The notes under the pieces were generated by a model that was given only the letters and a program-made list of their open reading frames with translations, did no database searches and was not told the DNA's origin. Below are positions 23,310 through 34,641 of a stretch of DNA of 64,000 nt, in pieces. Each line of letters opens with the position of its first letter. Position 1 is the stretch's first letter. The stretch spans positions 21,276,559 to 21,340,558 of the forward strand of contig OU452222.1 of NCBI GenBank assembly GCA_911728455.2, written 5' to 3'. The translations under genes were made by a program, and so were the position numbers. This DNA comes from Marthasterias glacialis. Lineage: Eukaryota; Echinodermata; Asteroidea; Forcipulatida; Asteriidae.

Positions 23310-24010
23310 AAATTTTCTTTGCTCACCCCAATTATTATTATATATATATATATTATTTTTTTATAGTTTGTTCATTATATTCAAAGATTGTATGTGTTTT
23401 CTGACAAACAGGGTATCGGGATGATAAAGATAAACATTTTCTAGGGTGAAATTGTCATAAATGATATCACCATTTGTGTAAATTTCTCGTGTTGTGTAGA
23501 CTTCACAGTTTTTGACATTTGCATTCGCAGTTATGTCTGAGCTACAAAATTGGTATATCATGATGTTCCATTTTTTTATGAATGATTGTTAACTTTTTTT
23601 CATATCACAGTTTTATCTAACCTAAAAGTTTAGTTTATTTTTTACCAATGTTTTGATTCTGGGCTAGAGGTCAAATGATGCACATTATATGCATGATCAC
23701 AAAAGGTAATCATAGAGCAGTTATCATAATAAATTAACAAATAAAATTTGATGTATTGGGATTTCCTATTAAGTTCTGTTTCACACTGTAACAGAAGACA
23801 GCTCTGATATGGATTCAAAATAGTAGTGCATTTCTTCCCTTGAGCAGTGGTTCACCGGACAAATGCTTGGAACAATTCAAATTGTGTCCGTGTAGTTGCT
23901 TCCAAAATCTACATGTAAACGACTTCCTGCAGGGGCTGTTCAAATTGGTCCAAATTAAAGCCCCATACCAATCTTGAAAAGAAGCTTTAAAATATGGACT
24001 AATATAATAA

Positions 24011-24520
24011 GCTGGCCGACTAGTGAAAGAAGCTGGCCGACAAGTGAAATAAGCTGGCCCACTAGTGAAAGAAGCTGGTCGACTAGTGAAATAAGCTGGC
24101 CGACTAGTGAAAGAAGCTGGCCGACTAGAGAAAGAAGCTGATCGACTAGTGAAAGATGCTGGCCGACTAGTGAAAGAAGCTGGCCGACTAGTGAAATAAG
24201 CTGGCCGACTAGTGAAAGAAGCTGGCCGACTAGTGAAAGAAGCTGGCCGACTAGTGAAAGAAGCTGACTGACTAGTGAAAGAAGCTGATCGACTAATGAA
24301 AAAAGCTTTACTGACTAGTGAATTAATCTGACTGACTAGTGAAACAAACTGACTGACTAGTGAAAGGAGTTGACTGACTAGTGAAAGGAGCTGATTGACT
24401 ATTGAAACAAGCTGACTGACTATTGAAACAAGCTGACTGATTTGTAAAACAAGCTGACTGACTAGTGAAACAAGCTGACTGACCATTGAAACAAGCTGAC
24501 TGACCAGTGAGTGAAATGAG
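24011..24520. repeat. 21-bp tandem minisatellite, ~24 units
   Basis: The consensus unit in the left half is GCTGGCCGACTAGTGAAAGA plus A (21 bp); in the right half it drifts to GCTGACTGACTAGTGAAACA plus A. Left units (24011-24280) are nearly identical, while right units are more diverged and include one unit with a small insertion at the edge (near 24510). Each unit holds the palindrome ACTAGT. Because 21 is divisible by three, a 296-codon frame stays open on the minus strand (24705-23815), with heptads FTSRPAS and LVSQLVS. I judge this to be a by-product. Confidence 0.9.
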
Positions 24521-24529
24521 TCGATTATC

Positions 24530-27415
24530 AGCTCTGACTGTCTTGTTAGGGTGCTACATAACATCAAACTTTTGCCTGTCTTGCCTGTTGTAGAAATATT
24601 GAGGGCATATGATTTGTAAAGAAGTGGGTCAACCAAGCTCTCCACTATTTTCACACCAAAATTTAAACTGAAGCTCATTCTTGGACCGACGTTTGTGAAT
24701 CTCACTCGGGTAACAATCTTAATACCATGGCTATTTCAAAATCTAATGATGAGTTATTCTAAAAAGAAAAAAGCTAAGATCATCTACCTGCTCCTTTTTT
24801 TTTTGTATATCAGCCAAAAAGTGATGTTGCGTAAATCCTAACCCTTTATAGTGACTTGTGAAATACTAGTATCATGATCCTCGGCACTTTAAAAAAGTCA
24901 CGTCTTGCTCTTGTTGTTTCTAGTTCTGACTTGCCAGTTGGGTAGATTTATTATTCAAAAGATGAAGGTTGTACAGGCAGTGGAATATTGTGTGATCAAT
25001 CAATTTAAATAACAAATCAGCATAGGGTGGGGTGATGCTTCTGACCATAATAACTAGGTTTGTTGTTTTTATTAATAAATCTCCATTTTTATCTATCATA
25101 TCTTCTGTATTTGTTTGTTCCCAGCCTGTGGATGTTTGGTAGCATTTTGCAAAAAGTAAATTCCAACATTTCCTCAGATTTGAGTCCACTGTTAAAATGC
25201 TCCACTGTTTGAGTCCACTGTTAAAAGGTCCGATTTTGGGCCAATTTGACCCCAAAATTTAGATCTAAATTTTAAATAGCTATTTGTATAGATTTGAGAA
25301 AGTTAATGTATTGTACGAAACAATCCGCCAATGATAAGTGGACTAAAAGGTCATATCCATCAGCCACGTACAAACAACATTTGCATGTAACATATATTTT
25401 GTGCATTGTCCGTGGCATATGCAAAAGTTTTTGTATGTTTTTCACATCATCTGTCAAAATTCGTTTAGAGAAAAAAAAAGTTTAACAAAAAACTATTAAG
25501 GCCAAAATTTGCCCATGCTACTTTAACTTGGTTATTGTTTTTATAGGATTAGTGCCTGAACCAAGTCATTTTTTAAAGCAGTTATCAATCAGTTATTTAA
25601 CACTGACATGATATGGCTTCCAAAACTCTACAATATCTTGAACGGGATTCAATAAAACAAATGGCTAACAATGTTTCAGTTCCAAAGAAGTGGTTCACCA
25701 TCTGAATGTCAAATAAGTCTTGAGACATTCCTTGAACAAAACAGCGTGCCCCAATCAATTAAGATGCTCAGCCAGTAAATGCATGATTCATTTGATTTGG
25801 TGATGATAATTTACCATTGGGACAACTCCTTGAATTCATGCCATCCATCAGCAGAGATTGGAATAGTATTTTTTTTTCTTCCCTGGGTGTCTTCAATGCC
25901 CATTTGAAAATTGTTGGTTTTGTCTTTATTTGAAATCTTCAGACATTACAATAGGTACAAGTTGCACTGGGGCTGTCTGAGAAATACAAAAATAAGAAAC
26001 TGTCAGCAACATACCTGTACATCCAGACCTCTGTCAACAACTAAGATATATACAACACAGTTAAGAATCAACTACAGGAGTTATAAAAACAACCACTACA
26101 TTTTAGTTCTTTAGTATAAGGCTTAACCAGCCTTTCATAATTCAAGAGGGGGTGTTAATGGCAACATACTTTTAAAGTTATCAAATAATGATTGAAACGG
26201 TTAATGTAAAGATGGTCAATGTAGAAATCACCTATAACTGCGGTGTAGTAATGTAGAAAACATAATTTTTTTCTTTTTACAATGGAATCGTTTTGTAATT
26301 AAACACTTATAAAAAAAAACTATAAAAAAAAAAACCATGACTGCAAAGGTTAGTTTTAGATCTTTGCACAAAACAATTTGAGATGTTGAGTTCATATCCC
26401 CAAAACAATACTGTACCCGTTTTTGTTTTGTTTTGTTTTTTTGGTACCATTGTCTGTCCTGGGATGAAGATGGCAAGGGGAATAGAAAAATGTCAAATTT
26501 GAGGAGAAAGTATTCCTTGACAGAAGGGAAATACCATGATATCTTCCTCCGTGTGTAAAAAATGATGAATTTATGATTGAGCTAAACTTTTGCAGTTGAC
26601 CTATAGCTAGGATGTTCCATTTCCGCTAAAAAATGTACAGATGTAAAATAGCAACTGTTGATCTTTGCATAGTAGTCCACTGATATTATCATAACATTCA
26701 CATACATAGTTTGAAGTTGACTGGTTTACTGCTGAATTAACTGTTTTTTTAAACCAATACAAGAAAACTGGAAAACGTTGATATTTTTAAGATGCTGGGT
26801 CCGATTTTTGGCCGACATTTTTATAGATTTGGGAAAGTTACAAGCTTTCATTTAAGGCATTGCACGAAAAAATCCATGAATGATAAGCGATAGTTAATTA
26901 AAAACTAAAGATGAATTATTGTCAGGATCCCAACATTATCTGATATCCATCAACCATGTACAAACAATTTTATATGTTACATATATTTTTTGCATTGTCC
27001 ATATATATGCAAAAAATGTTTGTATGTTTTTCATTTTGAAAAAGAATAATCTGTCAAAATTCATTCAGAGAATTTTTTTTTTTTTTTTTAAATGTACTTA
27101 TTAATTTTGGTGAAAATCCGGCCGTTCTACTTCAAGACAGATTATTACTGCATTGAGATAACCCTAGTTGTTTAGTTTCAAACTTTTACCCAAGACTTTC
27201 AGTTTATTGCTTTTTGGCCGCAAGAACTATCCCTCAATACAACTTGAGATAACGACCGTTTCAGATCATTTCATTCCCGGGCAGCCCATTAAGCGCCTAA
27301 AATATAACGAACCAATCAGAGCGTGGTGTCTCTCTTTAATAGGGATTTGCCCGAAGGGTACAGAGAGTCATTGCGTCATGGCAATTACAGAGCCCGCACC
27401 AAAGGAACAAAATTA
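24530..27415. other. Non-coding stretch, no gene recognised
   Basis: AT-rich, with frames of at most about 110 codons and no splice support. Two segments, 25250-25470 and 26790-27110, are similar to each other ('gatttgagaaagtta', 'acatatattttgtgcattgt', 'tttgtatgtttttca', 'ctgtcaaaattc' occur in both), so a diverged dispersed repeat of about 250 bp is present twice in direct orientation. Confidence 0.5.
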
Positions 27416-27419
27416 CTGA

Positions 27420-27560
27420 ACGGGGAAGATAAGCTCACAGTATCTCAGTGCTAAAGGTTAACATGTCATAGCCACTATCAGCTATCTAGAATTATGTGAC
27501 AACCAAGAAGGTTTCGGGCAGAGATAAACAACAAGAGGCAAGCCCCTGATAAGTAGGCTC
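27420..27560. promoter_or_regulatory. GATA-motif patch (candidate)
   Basis: GATAAG or AGATAA sites at about 27425, 27520 and 27547 and GCTATC near 27481 lie close together, just right of a CCAATCAG box near 27312. It is about 3.4 kb upstream of the zfpm PR exon. Only motif density supports it. Confidence 0.2.
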
Positions 27561-27814
27561 AGGAGACCCTGCCCAGTTTCTATTAACAGCACCCCCGGAC
27601 TCACTGATAAAAAAAATAATAATAAATAAAACAAAATAACAACTTTTTTTCCCCATAAATTTGTTTTTCATATTTTTACTCCCAGTATGGAATATTATCT
27701 GGTGTTATCATATTTAAGGAGCATCTGGTTTAACTTTAAGCTGATGTGTGTAAATGTTATCGAATTTCACATTTCCAATGTAAAGAATGCTCTACCCTGT
27801 TTTTGTTAACACTC

Positions 27815-27863
27815 AGCACCCCCCCCCCCCCCCCATCTTCGAAATGGTGGGGGGGGGTGCTCT
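27815..27863. repeat. Perfect G/C hairpin around a TTCGAA centre
   Basis: 'agcaccccccccc' on the left is complementary to 'gggggggggtgct' on the right, with an inner stem CCAT...ATGG around CTTCGAA. The arms are about 17 bp with extra C residues on the left side. Confidence 0.7.
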
Positions 27864-28160
27864 CCCATAGCATTATTTTAAGTCATTTTTTTAAATCCAG
27901 TGTCTAGCTTTATGCTCTTATTCATTAAAGATAAGCTCAGATTCATCCATCAATGTTTTTAACGACTTAAGCAGCTAATTTTTTTCTGAAATCAGAACCG
28001 TTGCTTGCTGGCAACTTTTTTTAAATTTTTATAATGCTGGGTATATCATTTCTGATGTTTTATTTGCAGTTGGATTGAGAGATGAAAATCATGTGTAGGC
28101 AAAAGTAAACAATTATGATTGTTGTACGAGTTTTAATTTTGGAGGATTAAGATGCATGCA

Positions 28161-28630
28161 GGGCCCAATTTCTTGGAGCTGCTTAAGCACAGCAAGTAGC
28201 CTAGCACACATACGAAATTGCTTACCAGAATAAGGTTACCAGCCAAAGCACCATGTCACATGTATGGTCATTGACCGGTTTTCTGCTTGATTTTGCTTAG
28301 CAAAAAATTTGCTTACCAGAAAAAGGTTACCATCCAAAGCACCATGTCACATGTATGGTCATTGACCGGTTTTCTGCTTGATTTTGCTTAACAAAAAAAT
28401 TGCTTACCAGAATAAAGTTACCAGCCAAAGCACCATGTCACATGTATGGTCATTGACTGGTTTTCTGCTTGATTTTGCTTAGCAAAAAATTTGTTTACCA
28501 GAATAATGTTACCAGCCAAAGCACCATGTCACATGTATGGTCATTGACCGGTTTTCTGCTTGATTTTGCTTAGCAAAAAATTTGTAACCATTTTTTTCTG
28601 CTTTTAAGCAGCTCTATGAAATTGGGGCCC
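28161..28630. mobile_element. MITE of GGGCCCAATTTC type with 91-bp internal repeats
   Basis: The ends are 'gggcccaatttcttggagct' and 'agctctatgaaattggggcc' plus c, inverted repeats of about 28 bp including 'gctgcttaagca'. Inside, four copies of a 91-bp unit follow each other: the landmark 'ccaaagcaccatgtcacatg' recurs at 28243, 28334, 28425 and 28516, exactly 91 bp apart. Single-unit relatives lie at 19765 and 34835. No coding capacity. Confidence 0.9.
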
Positions 28631-28679
28631 TTTCTAAAAAAAAAAAAAAAAAACACCCCTTTTTGTTTGTGTGCATCAA

Positions 28680-29000
28680 AATGGAATAGACATTTATCAG
28701 TATTGATCTAGTCTTGGGTGTATCCGTCCCTGACAGTTTATCACTGGTAACTAAATATCTCCATGGGGACTTGTTTTCATGTTATCACAGGCTTTTGGTT
28801 TCTAGTGACAGGAACGAGGTGCTCGTTGGTGATTTTGACAAAAAGGTATTTCAATGTCCTAGATTTATCAGGCAAGCCAGACTGTTTTCGTCCTCTGATA
28901 ACAGGAAAACATGAAAAGATGTGACATTGTTATGAGATAGGGTTTGGTACGAGTGGAGGTCTGCATGTGATACTACTGATAAGGAAGTTATGTGGGTCAT
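28680..29000. promoter_or_regulatory. GATA-motif cluster (candidate enhancer)
   Basis: Six strict GATAA/TTATC motifs (near 28694, 28738, 28781, 28864, 28896 and 28978) plus an AGATAG site lie in 300 bp; most are the strong form TTATCA or TGATAA. It has no repeat signature and lies about 2 kb upstream of the zfpm PR exon. A control role for zfpm is inferred. Confidence 0.35.
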
Positions 29001-29215
29001 TTTCTTTTTGTGTCACTGACATGTTTCTCTCTGAGCTGGTTCTGGTGGGAAGAAAGGATCACTGAGTTACCTGGCCTACTTTCAGCCACCTATCGTTCAT
29101 CTACACGGTATCTGAATGTATGACCTTATACGTACATTGTACTTATGATATTCACTAACTGAATACCATGCTATCTCAGCTATAAATATGTTACCAGAAT
29201 GGAATTTCATCTTTT

Positions 29216-29364
29216 AGAGGGACAAGGCCAGTTTTATTTTTCAAAGGGCATCTCTATTGAAATTCTTTTTAAAGTCTATGGGAAACTTTTGAAGGGGCAC
29301 CAAGGCCAAGACCAGGGCGACAACGGCCATGGCCTTCTTTGCCTCATTGTGTAATTCCAGGCCT
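29216..29364. repeat. AGGCCTGGAAT-family repeat copy
   Basis: It reads 'gacaaggccagttttatttt', 'aaagggcatctctattgaaa', 'gggcaccaaggccaagacca', 'ggccatggcc' and ends 'gtaattccaggcctat', closely matching the copy at 47591-47757. Confidence 0.65.
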
Positions 29365-29513
29365 ATAGTGCTCAAGATTGTTTCCTGGGAACCATAAATG
29401 AAGCCCATATATGTGGGAAAAGTTTGCCCACCAGAAAAAGAAACGCTACTGTACAAACTCATTATAGGCAGTGGCATAACCAGACATTTTAATCTATTTA
29501 TTTTTTTTTTATT

Positions 29514-29641
29514 CGGGGGGGGGGGGGGGGGGGGCAAGCGGGGGCAAAGATGTTATTTGGTGGCTGTTTATTGTATTGAACCATTTATTTGTTCATTTTT
29601 TCAGTCGCATGGGTTCGGGGGGGGGGGGGGGCCCGGCCCCT
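29514..29641. repeat. Two poly-G tracts
   Basis: G-runs of about 19 and 12 bases (near 29515-29534 and 29619-29630) separated by about 85 bp. Frames crossing them on either strand are Gly- or Pro-rich artefacts. Confidence 0.8.
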
Positions 29642-29954
29642 CCCCCTTGCCTACGCCACTGCATATAGGATTAAAATAGTATGTATGATTAGCTCCATGT
29701 TTGTAAGCAGTATTTTTCAGCTTAGCAAGTTTGCAAAGTTTAACTCTTGTAAGCATTTTAAGTGGCTGATAACCAATTGACTTTTGACATAGCGATTTGT
29801 CTGCCACACAGATGTTTAGGCTCCATGATGCAGCTCTTTGCACAGTCACCCCCCCCCCTGTCTGCCTTTATGTGGAATTCGAATCAACTGTTTGTGGTTC
29901 CAACTGCACCCAATGCTTCACTGAAAATTCTGGCTCAAACTGCAAGAGAAGCAG

Positions 29955-30070
29955 TTATAGTAAAGTGTCTTGCTCAAGGACACAGGTGTCATGACAGGGA
30001 TTCGAACCCACACCTTGATGACTTAACCACCAGAACTTGAGTCTGAGACACCGCTCGGCCACGACACCCC
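29955..30070 (-). repeat. tRNA-Leu-derived SINE, head
   Basis: On the minus strand: 'gtcgtggccgagcggtgtct', loop 'actcaagttct' (CAA), 'gtgtgggttcgaatccctgt' B box, then 'catgacacctgtgtccttga' and 'gcaagacacttt'. The body is lost after this. Confidence 0.7.
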
Positions 30071-30408
30071 ATTTATCATACTATTTTTCCACAAGTATGT
30101 TCCATCCCAACTATAGTTGGGACCGGTCGTAACTTGAGCGTTACAGTTTGGATGGCCCAGAGATCTTTCACTGTGCAGGGACTGGGGACCAGTGGCTGTT
30201 TATACATTGCATGGAAAGATCACAACATATAGACTGCTGGTAGTAGGTGGTGAGGGTATTAATTCATTTGCTTGTATGTAATGGAGTACGGTGACTTTTC
30301 TCAATTTTTCCTTTTAATTATCCTTCCTCCATGATTTTTCTCTTAAGTTTTGCCACGATAGTTATTGTGTAAGCCGAGAGAATTTTGAGGGGATTGAAAA
30401 TTACTTAC

Positions 30409-30542
30409 TGATGATTGTGGTTTATCTCTATCACTATCAGACAATCCCAGCTGTAGTCGGGCTGTCTCATCTGTAACACTCAAGTTGGGACCAGGTATTG
30501 GAGAACTGGGCCGGGTCGGACAACTACTGGAACTGTCCAAGC
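30409..30542 (-). other. Possible orphan minus-strand exon
   Basis: On the minus strand a 134-bp open stretch begins after ...cggcatag (acceptor) and ends at CAATCATCA|gtaagt (a strong donor). It would encode a Ser/Pro-rich segment, LDSSSSCPTRPSSPIPGPNL and on, with phase 2 length. Both splice sites fit, but I found no partner exon on the minus strand nearby and no known family. It could be antisense to the zfpm locus or chance. Confidence 0.25.
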
Positions 30543-30943
30543 CTATGCCGAGGGAATTAATTAGAAAGCAATGAGTGATATTTTTCTTTTCTTTTTTTCT
30601 TTCTTAATCCTGCAAAGAATTTTAACAGACATTCATTGTGCAGAATCATTTGTTGGTTTATAAATGTTTCAATTTTTTTTATAACCAAGCAAATGGCTTA
30701 TTTTAAGCAGCCATGCGCAGTTACAATGAGTTATACTTTTCCCTTTTTCTGCATTGCTGGATAATTATAATGTGTCCAGGGTGTGATCTTAAGAGTTGAT
30801 ACCCGATGGGGGCTGAGAGCTATCTGCTAGGGATCTTGGGCGGCCACTAATCCCCGGATCTTCCACTAGACAACTGTAAAAGCTTTAAACAAGGGAATGA
30901 CTACTGCAAACTTTCAATGGTCTTATCCTTTTCCTATTTTTAG

Positions 30944-31279
30944 GAAATGGCTTTAATGGAGTGTAGCCAAGACAAGATGCAAGCATCTAACGTTGAGAGA
31001 GACAGAGAAAGCCAGGAGTCTTCGTTAGAGTCTCTTCAAGAAGCTTCAGAGACTCCTCCACTGGATCCCTCTCCAGAGGGTACTGCTGAAGAAATCCACG
31101 GAGCAATAGAGAACAGTCTTCCATCATGCTTCAGCCGAGCTTTGGATGGTGGGCTAGTGTCAAGGAGCCTCATCCCACCTCATACAGTCTTCGGTCCTTA
31201 CGAAGGAACCCTCAAGAAGAAAGTATCTCCAAAAGATGAAGAGATAGACGAGGACAAGAAGGAGTCTTATAGTTTCAAA
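30944..31279 (+). CDS. zfpm: zfpm exon: acidic/Ser-rich lead and first half of PR domain
   Basis: The acceptor is ttcctatttttag|GAAATGG and the donor AGTTTCAAA|gtaaga, both good; length 336 bp, phase 0 at both ends. An in-frame ATG stands at 30947, so this exon could also start translation with a short 5' UTR. It encodes a Glu/Ser-rich stretch, then 'GLVSRSLIPPHTVFGPYEG', the strand typical of PR/SET domains (compare the R..IP.GT.FGPYEG pattern of PRDM proteins). Confidence 0.85.
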
Positions 31280-34200
31280 GTAAGAAAGGAAGTTGCTGAT
31301 TAATCAAAATCAGGGCCCAATTTCATAAAAGCTGTAAAGCAAATCATATTGCTTAACAAGTTCATTTTCTTAGCAAAAATTGCTGGGAACCAGACAGAAG
31401 GAGTGTAGATTAAATAGTAGTTTGGCTGGTACATGTAGCCTATTTCTGCTAAGCAGTTATTGTTTGTGTTTAAGCATCTTTTTATGCTGAACAGTTTTAT
31501 AAAATTGGCCCCAGATAAACTTTAACTGCAAAAGTTTCTTTCTGTGAAAGAACGTGGAAGAGTGACGAGAGTTGGAACTTTCACTTAAATTACTTAGCAA
31601 CCCAAAATGATGCAGGTAGGAATCATTTTCAAGTGTTGTGATCAAAAGTTATCAACAAAATCATACTTAGCTTTTCATTGGAAATGCAATTCACTCAATA
31701 ATCCTGCACGAGTCTGATGGATGCCACACTGCACAGCCAAATCAACAGCGATTTTTAATAATTAATAAATGATAATTTTGTTAATAATAAAGAACATTTA
31801 TTAAGCACCGGTATCCACCCTTGGCAACACTCTTAGCAGCAGCCGTGGCCATAGCCGTAGCCACAGCCGTAGCCACCAATTCGGAACACGGCCTTACTAA
31901 CAGGCCTAAGAGGACAGACACCAAACAAACTCACAACTTGTTTTCCAATTCATCAAATTTCCCTAAGTGGACAAGTACACATGTAACCGAGACGTGCACA
32001 AAACTTTGTTACAGATACAATGATTCACAGGGTTGGTGTCACTTAAAACAAATTAGTTGTAGAACAGGAAATTTGCATGGATCATGTCAACTGTAACCCT
32101 AGACATTTTGTACGGGGAAGCCGAATGATTAGCACAGATCTGGAACACATCTCCTGTGAAAGAGATTACCGAGCTTCACACTCAAGATGTCTTCAGTTTT
32201 CAGCCATTGGTGCCGAGGGATGGTTTACATTATGACGGGTACCGATGTGGATAGAGATGACCTCTCTGCATTTTTAGACTGACTTTTCCCCGAGAATATT
32301 TTTTCGTGAATACATAGGAGTGACTTTGATTGATCATCTGCCGTTAACCAATTTAGAGAAAGTTACAATGACAGGTCACTCTTGCTGTGATGTTGACTTC
32401 ATTAATATAAAACGCAGATTTTCTTCTTGCGAAACAAAGGACCTTTTCCAAACCATGGCTATGTCTTCGGCTCCGTCTGGCTGTTTGAAGCTCCATATCA
32501 GAAGTGAACAGTTTAAAAATTACTGACCGAGCTTAAGCCAAAGCCAAAGTGGAATGCCAATTTGATAACAATAATGTACATTTATAATGCGTCATGTCTG
32601 TCATAATGCAAAAGAAATGTAAATGGCCTCATGTTTCAACCCTAGCAGAGTCTTTCTTAAAAGCTAAATGATTTAGCCTTTGAGAAAGACTCTGTTACGG
32701 TCAAAACGTGAGGCCATTAACAATTTGTTTGCATTTATTCAACAGATCCTTGTGGTTGGTAAGCAGTTTTATTTATTCATGGCTGTCATAAATGACACTC
32801 CTGGCGCTAAATTATCAAATGTGGTGGAGATTGTTAAGAATGGTTTTATGAGATGAAGCAACCATAATACAACACTTTGAAAGGGATACAAGGTGAGGTG
32901 GCTCCTAAATAGCTGCCAGACCATGTCAGAAACACCGGGGCAAACCCCTTCTCTTTACAATCTGTGTAACTTGGTTCTTTTACGTGCATTACACATCAAA
33001 CGGGACTTATGTCTTTACGTCGGCCATCCGATGGACGAAGCAATAATGGTTTGAAAAGTGTCTTGCTTAAGGACACAAGTGTCAAGACCGGGACTCGAAC
33101 CCACACTCTGCTGATCGGAAACACGAGATCAGCTTAAGTCTTGTGCGCTTGACCACTTGACCACGACTCTCACAGTTTGGTTTTTACAAGCCTTCAAAAC
33201 CAGAAAATTTGATTGAATACTCTATCCTGACTTTGCTGTGGCAATTGTAATTGTTCCCTCCCTCTTGCTGTTGATACACTCCCCTTAATTTTCATTTGCA
33301 AATATTTGTACATGTATCTGCCTGTGTATACTTACATACTTTTTTTTGGGTGGGGGGGCCACAGGTGTATGTCATGTCCTTGTAGTAACACTCATTTTTT
33401 TTTTCAATCATCTTTTCTTTCTGTTCAATTTTGTTCAAATGGTTATGTCACAATTGGAAATCGGCCTTCCACTGGTACACTGTTATCTCAAGGTAATACA
33501 TGGAGCCTGTTATCTACATGCATAAGAAGCTTTCGCTATCTGCTATCTTTGTATACCAAACGAAGGACTCTGGTCAATTCATGCACATGCACTTTCACAG
33601 ATAAAGATAAAGTGGCTAAACAAATAACTAGACAAAAGTGTGGGTTTTATTTTCGCTGCGCTTCTGTTTTTAATGATTTGTTTTTTTCGGTTTTTTTTTC
33701 TTCTTCTTTTCTCTCTCTCTCTCTCTTTTGGAAATGTAGGCCAGAACAGGAATGATTGATTGAGGTGATAAATGCAACACAGAAAATGTCTTGCAGAGCC
33801 CAGATGAATAGACCAAAACAACAGATAACAACAATTTTCGTGCTGTTTTGAAGGCCATGTTAAGAAAAAATGACACTTGTTTTTTTGAGAGAGAGTTTCA
33901 GTTTGTGCAAAAAATGTATATTTTGGGGGTTGCATTTTGAATCAAGGTAGATTTGTTGTTGTTTTTGCCGACTTGTTCATGAAAAAAACAGGTTCAGTTG
34001 TTAACATTTGTGTTTCTTTAAAAAAAATTGTAAAATAGAAAATGCTGCAATCGTGCCTGTAAATGGATCGAAAATTTATTGATATCAGAAATATGTCTAC
34101 AAATTAGATCTGTTTCACACCTCAAAAAACTAAAATACATGCAATTAGTACATGAATTATGAAGTATGTCGTGTTGTGGCTGAGTAGTCTAGTGCATCAG

Positions 34201-34608
34201 ACTCAAGTTCTGGGGGGGGGGGGGGCCGAGTGAGTGAAGTGTGGGTTTGAATCCTGGTAGTGGCACTTGTGTCCTTGAGCGAGACACGTAACCATGCTTC
34301 TCATAACCCAGGAGTAAATGGATACCTGTGGTGGTAGAATTTGTTGATGTGAATGAATAGCAACCTGTGCGCCCATTTGTTTTCAGGGGTGGATTTCATA
34401 AAGAACTAGGACTAGTCTTATCTCGAGTTAGGATGACTAACTAGTCCTAAGTTATGACTTGTCATAAGTTAGGACTAGTCCGAAGTTAGGACTTGTTTTG
34501 TGAAATCCACCCTAGGAATGCTTAAGGCCTGACGAAGAGAGGTAGTAATAGTGTAAGGTGCTTTGAGAGGCCGACTTTACCTGAAAAAGTGAAAAATAAT
34601 ATACATTA

Positions 34609-34641
<33 letters not shown>

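Noticed and set aside
24011-24520. Possible CRISPR array
   Set aside because: Units are contiguous 21-mers without unique spacers, and the genome is eukaryotic.
23815-24705. 296-codon minus-strand open frame
   Set aside because: Nearly all of it is the 21-bp minisatellite read in frame; outside the array there is no domain, splice support or start context.
33306-33755. 149-codon frame in the zfpm intron
   Set aside because: T-rich sequence with pyrimidine runs, begins without a true ATG-led conserved part, overlaps a 118-codon minus frame, and no family likeness.
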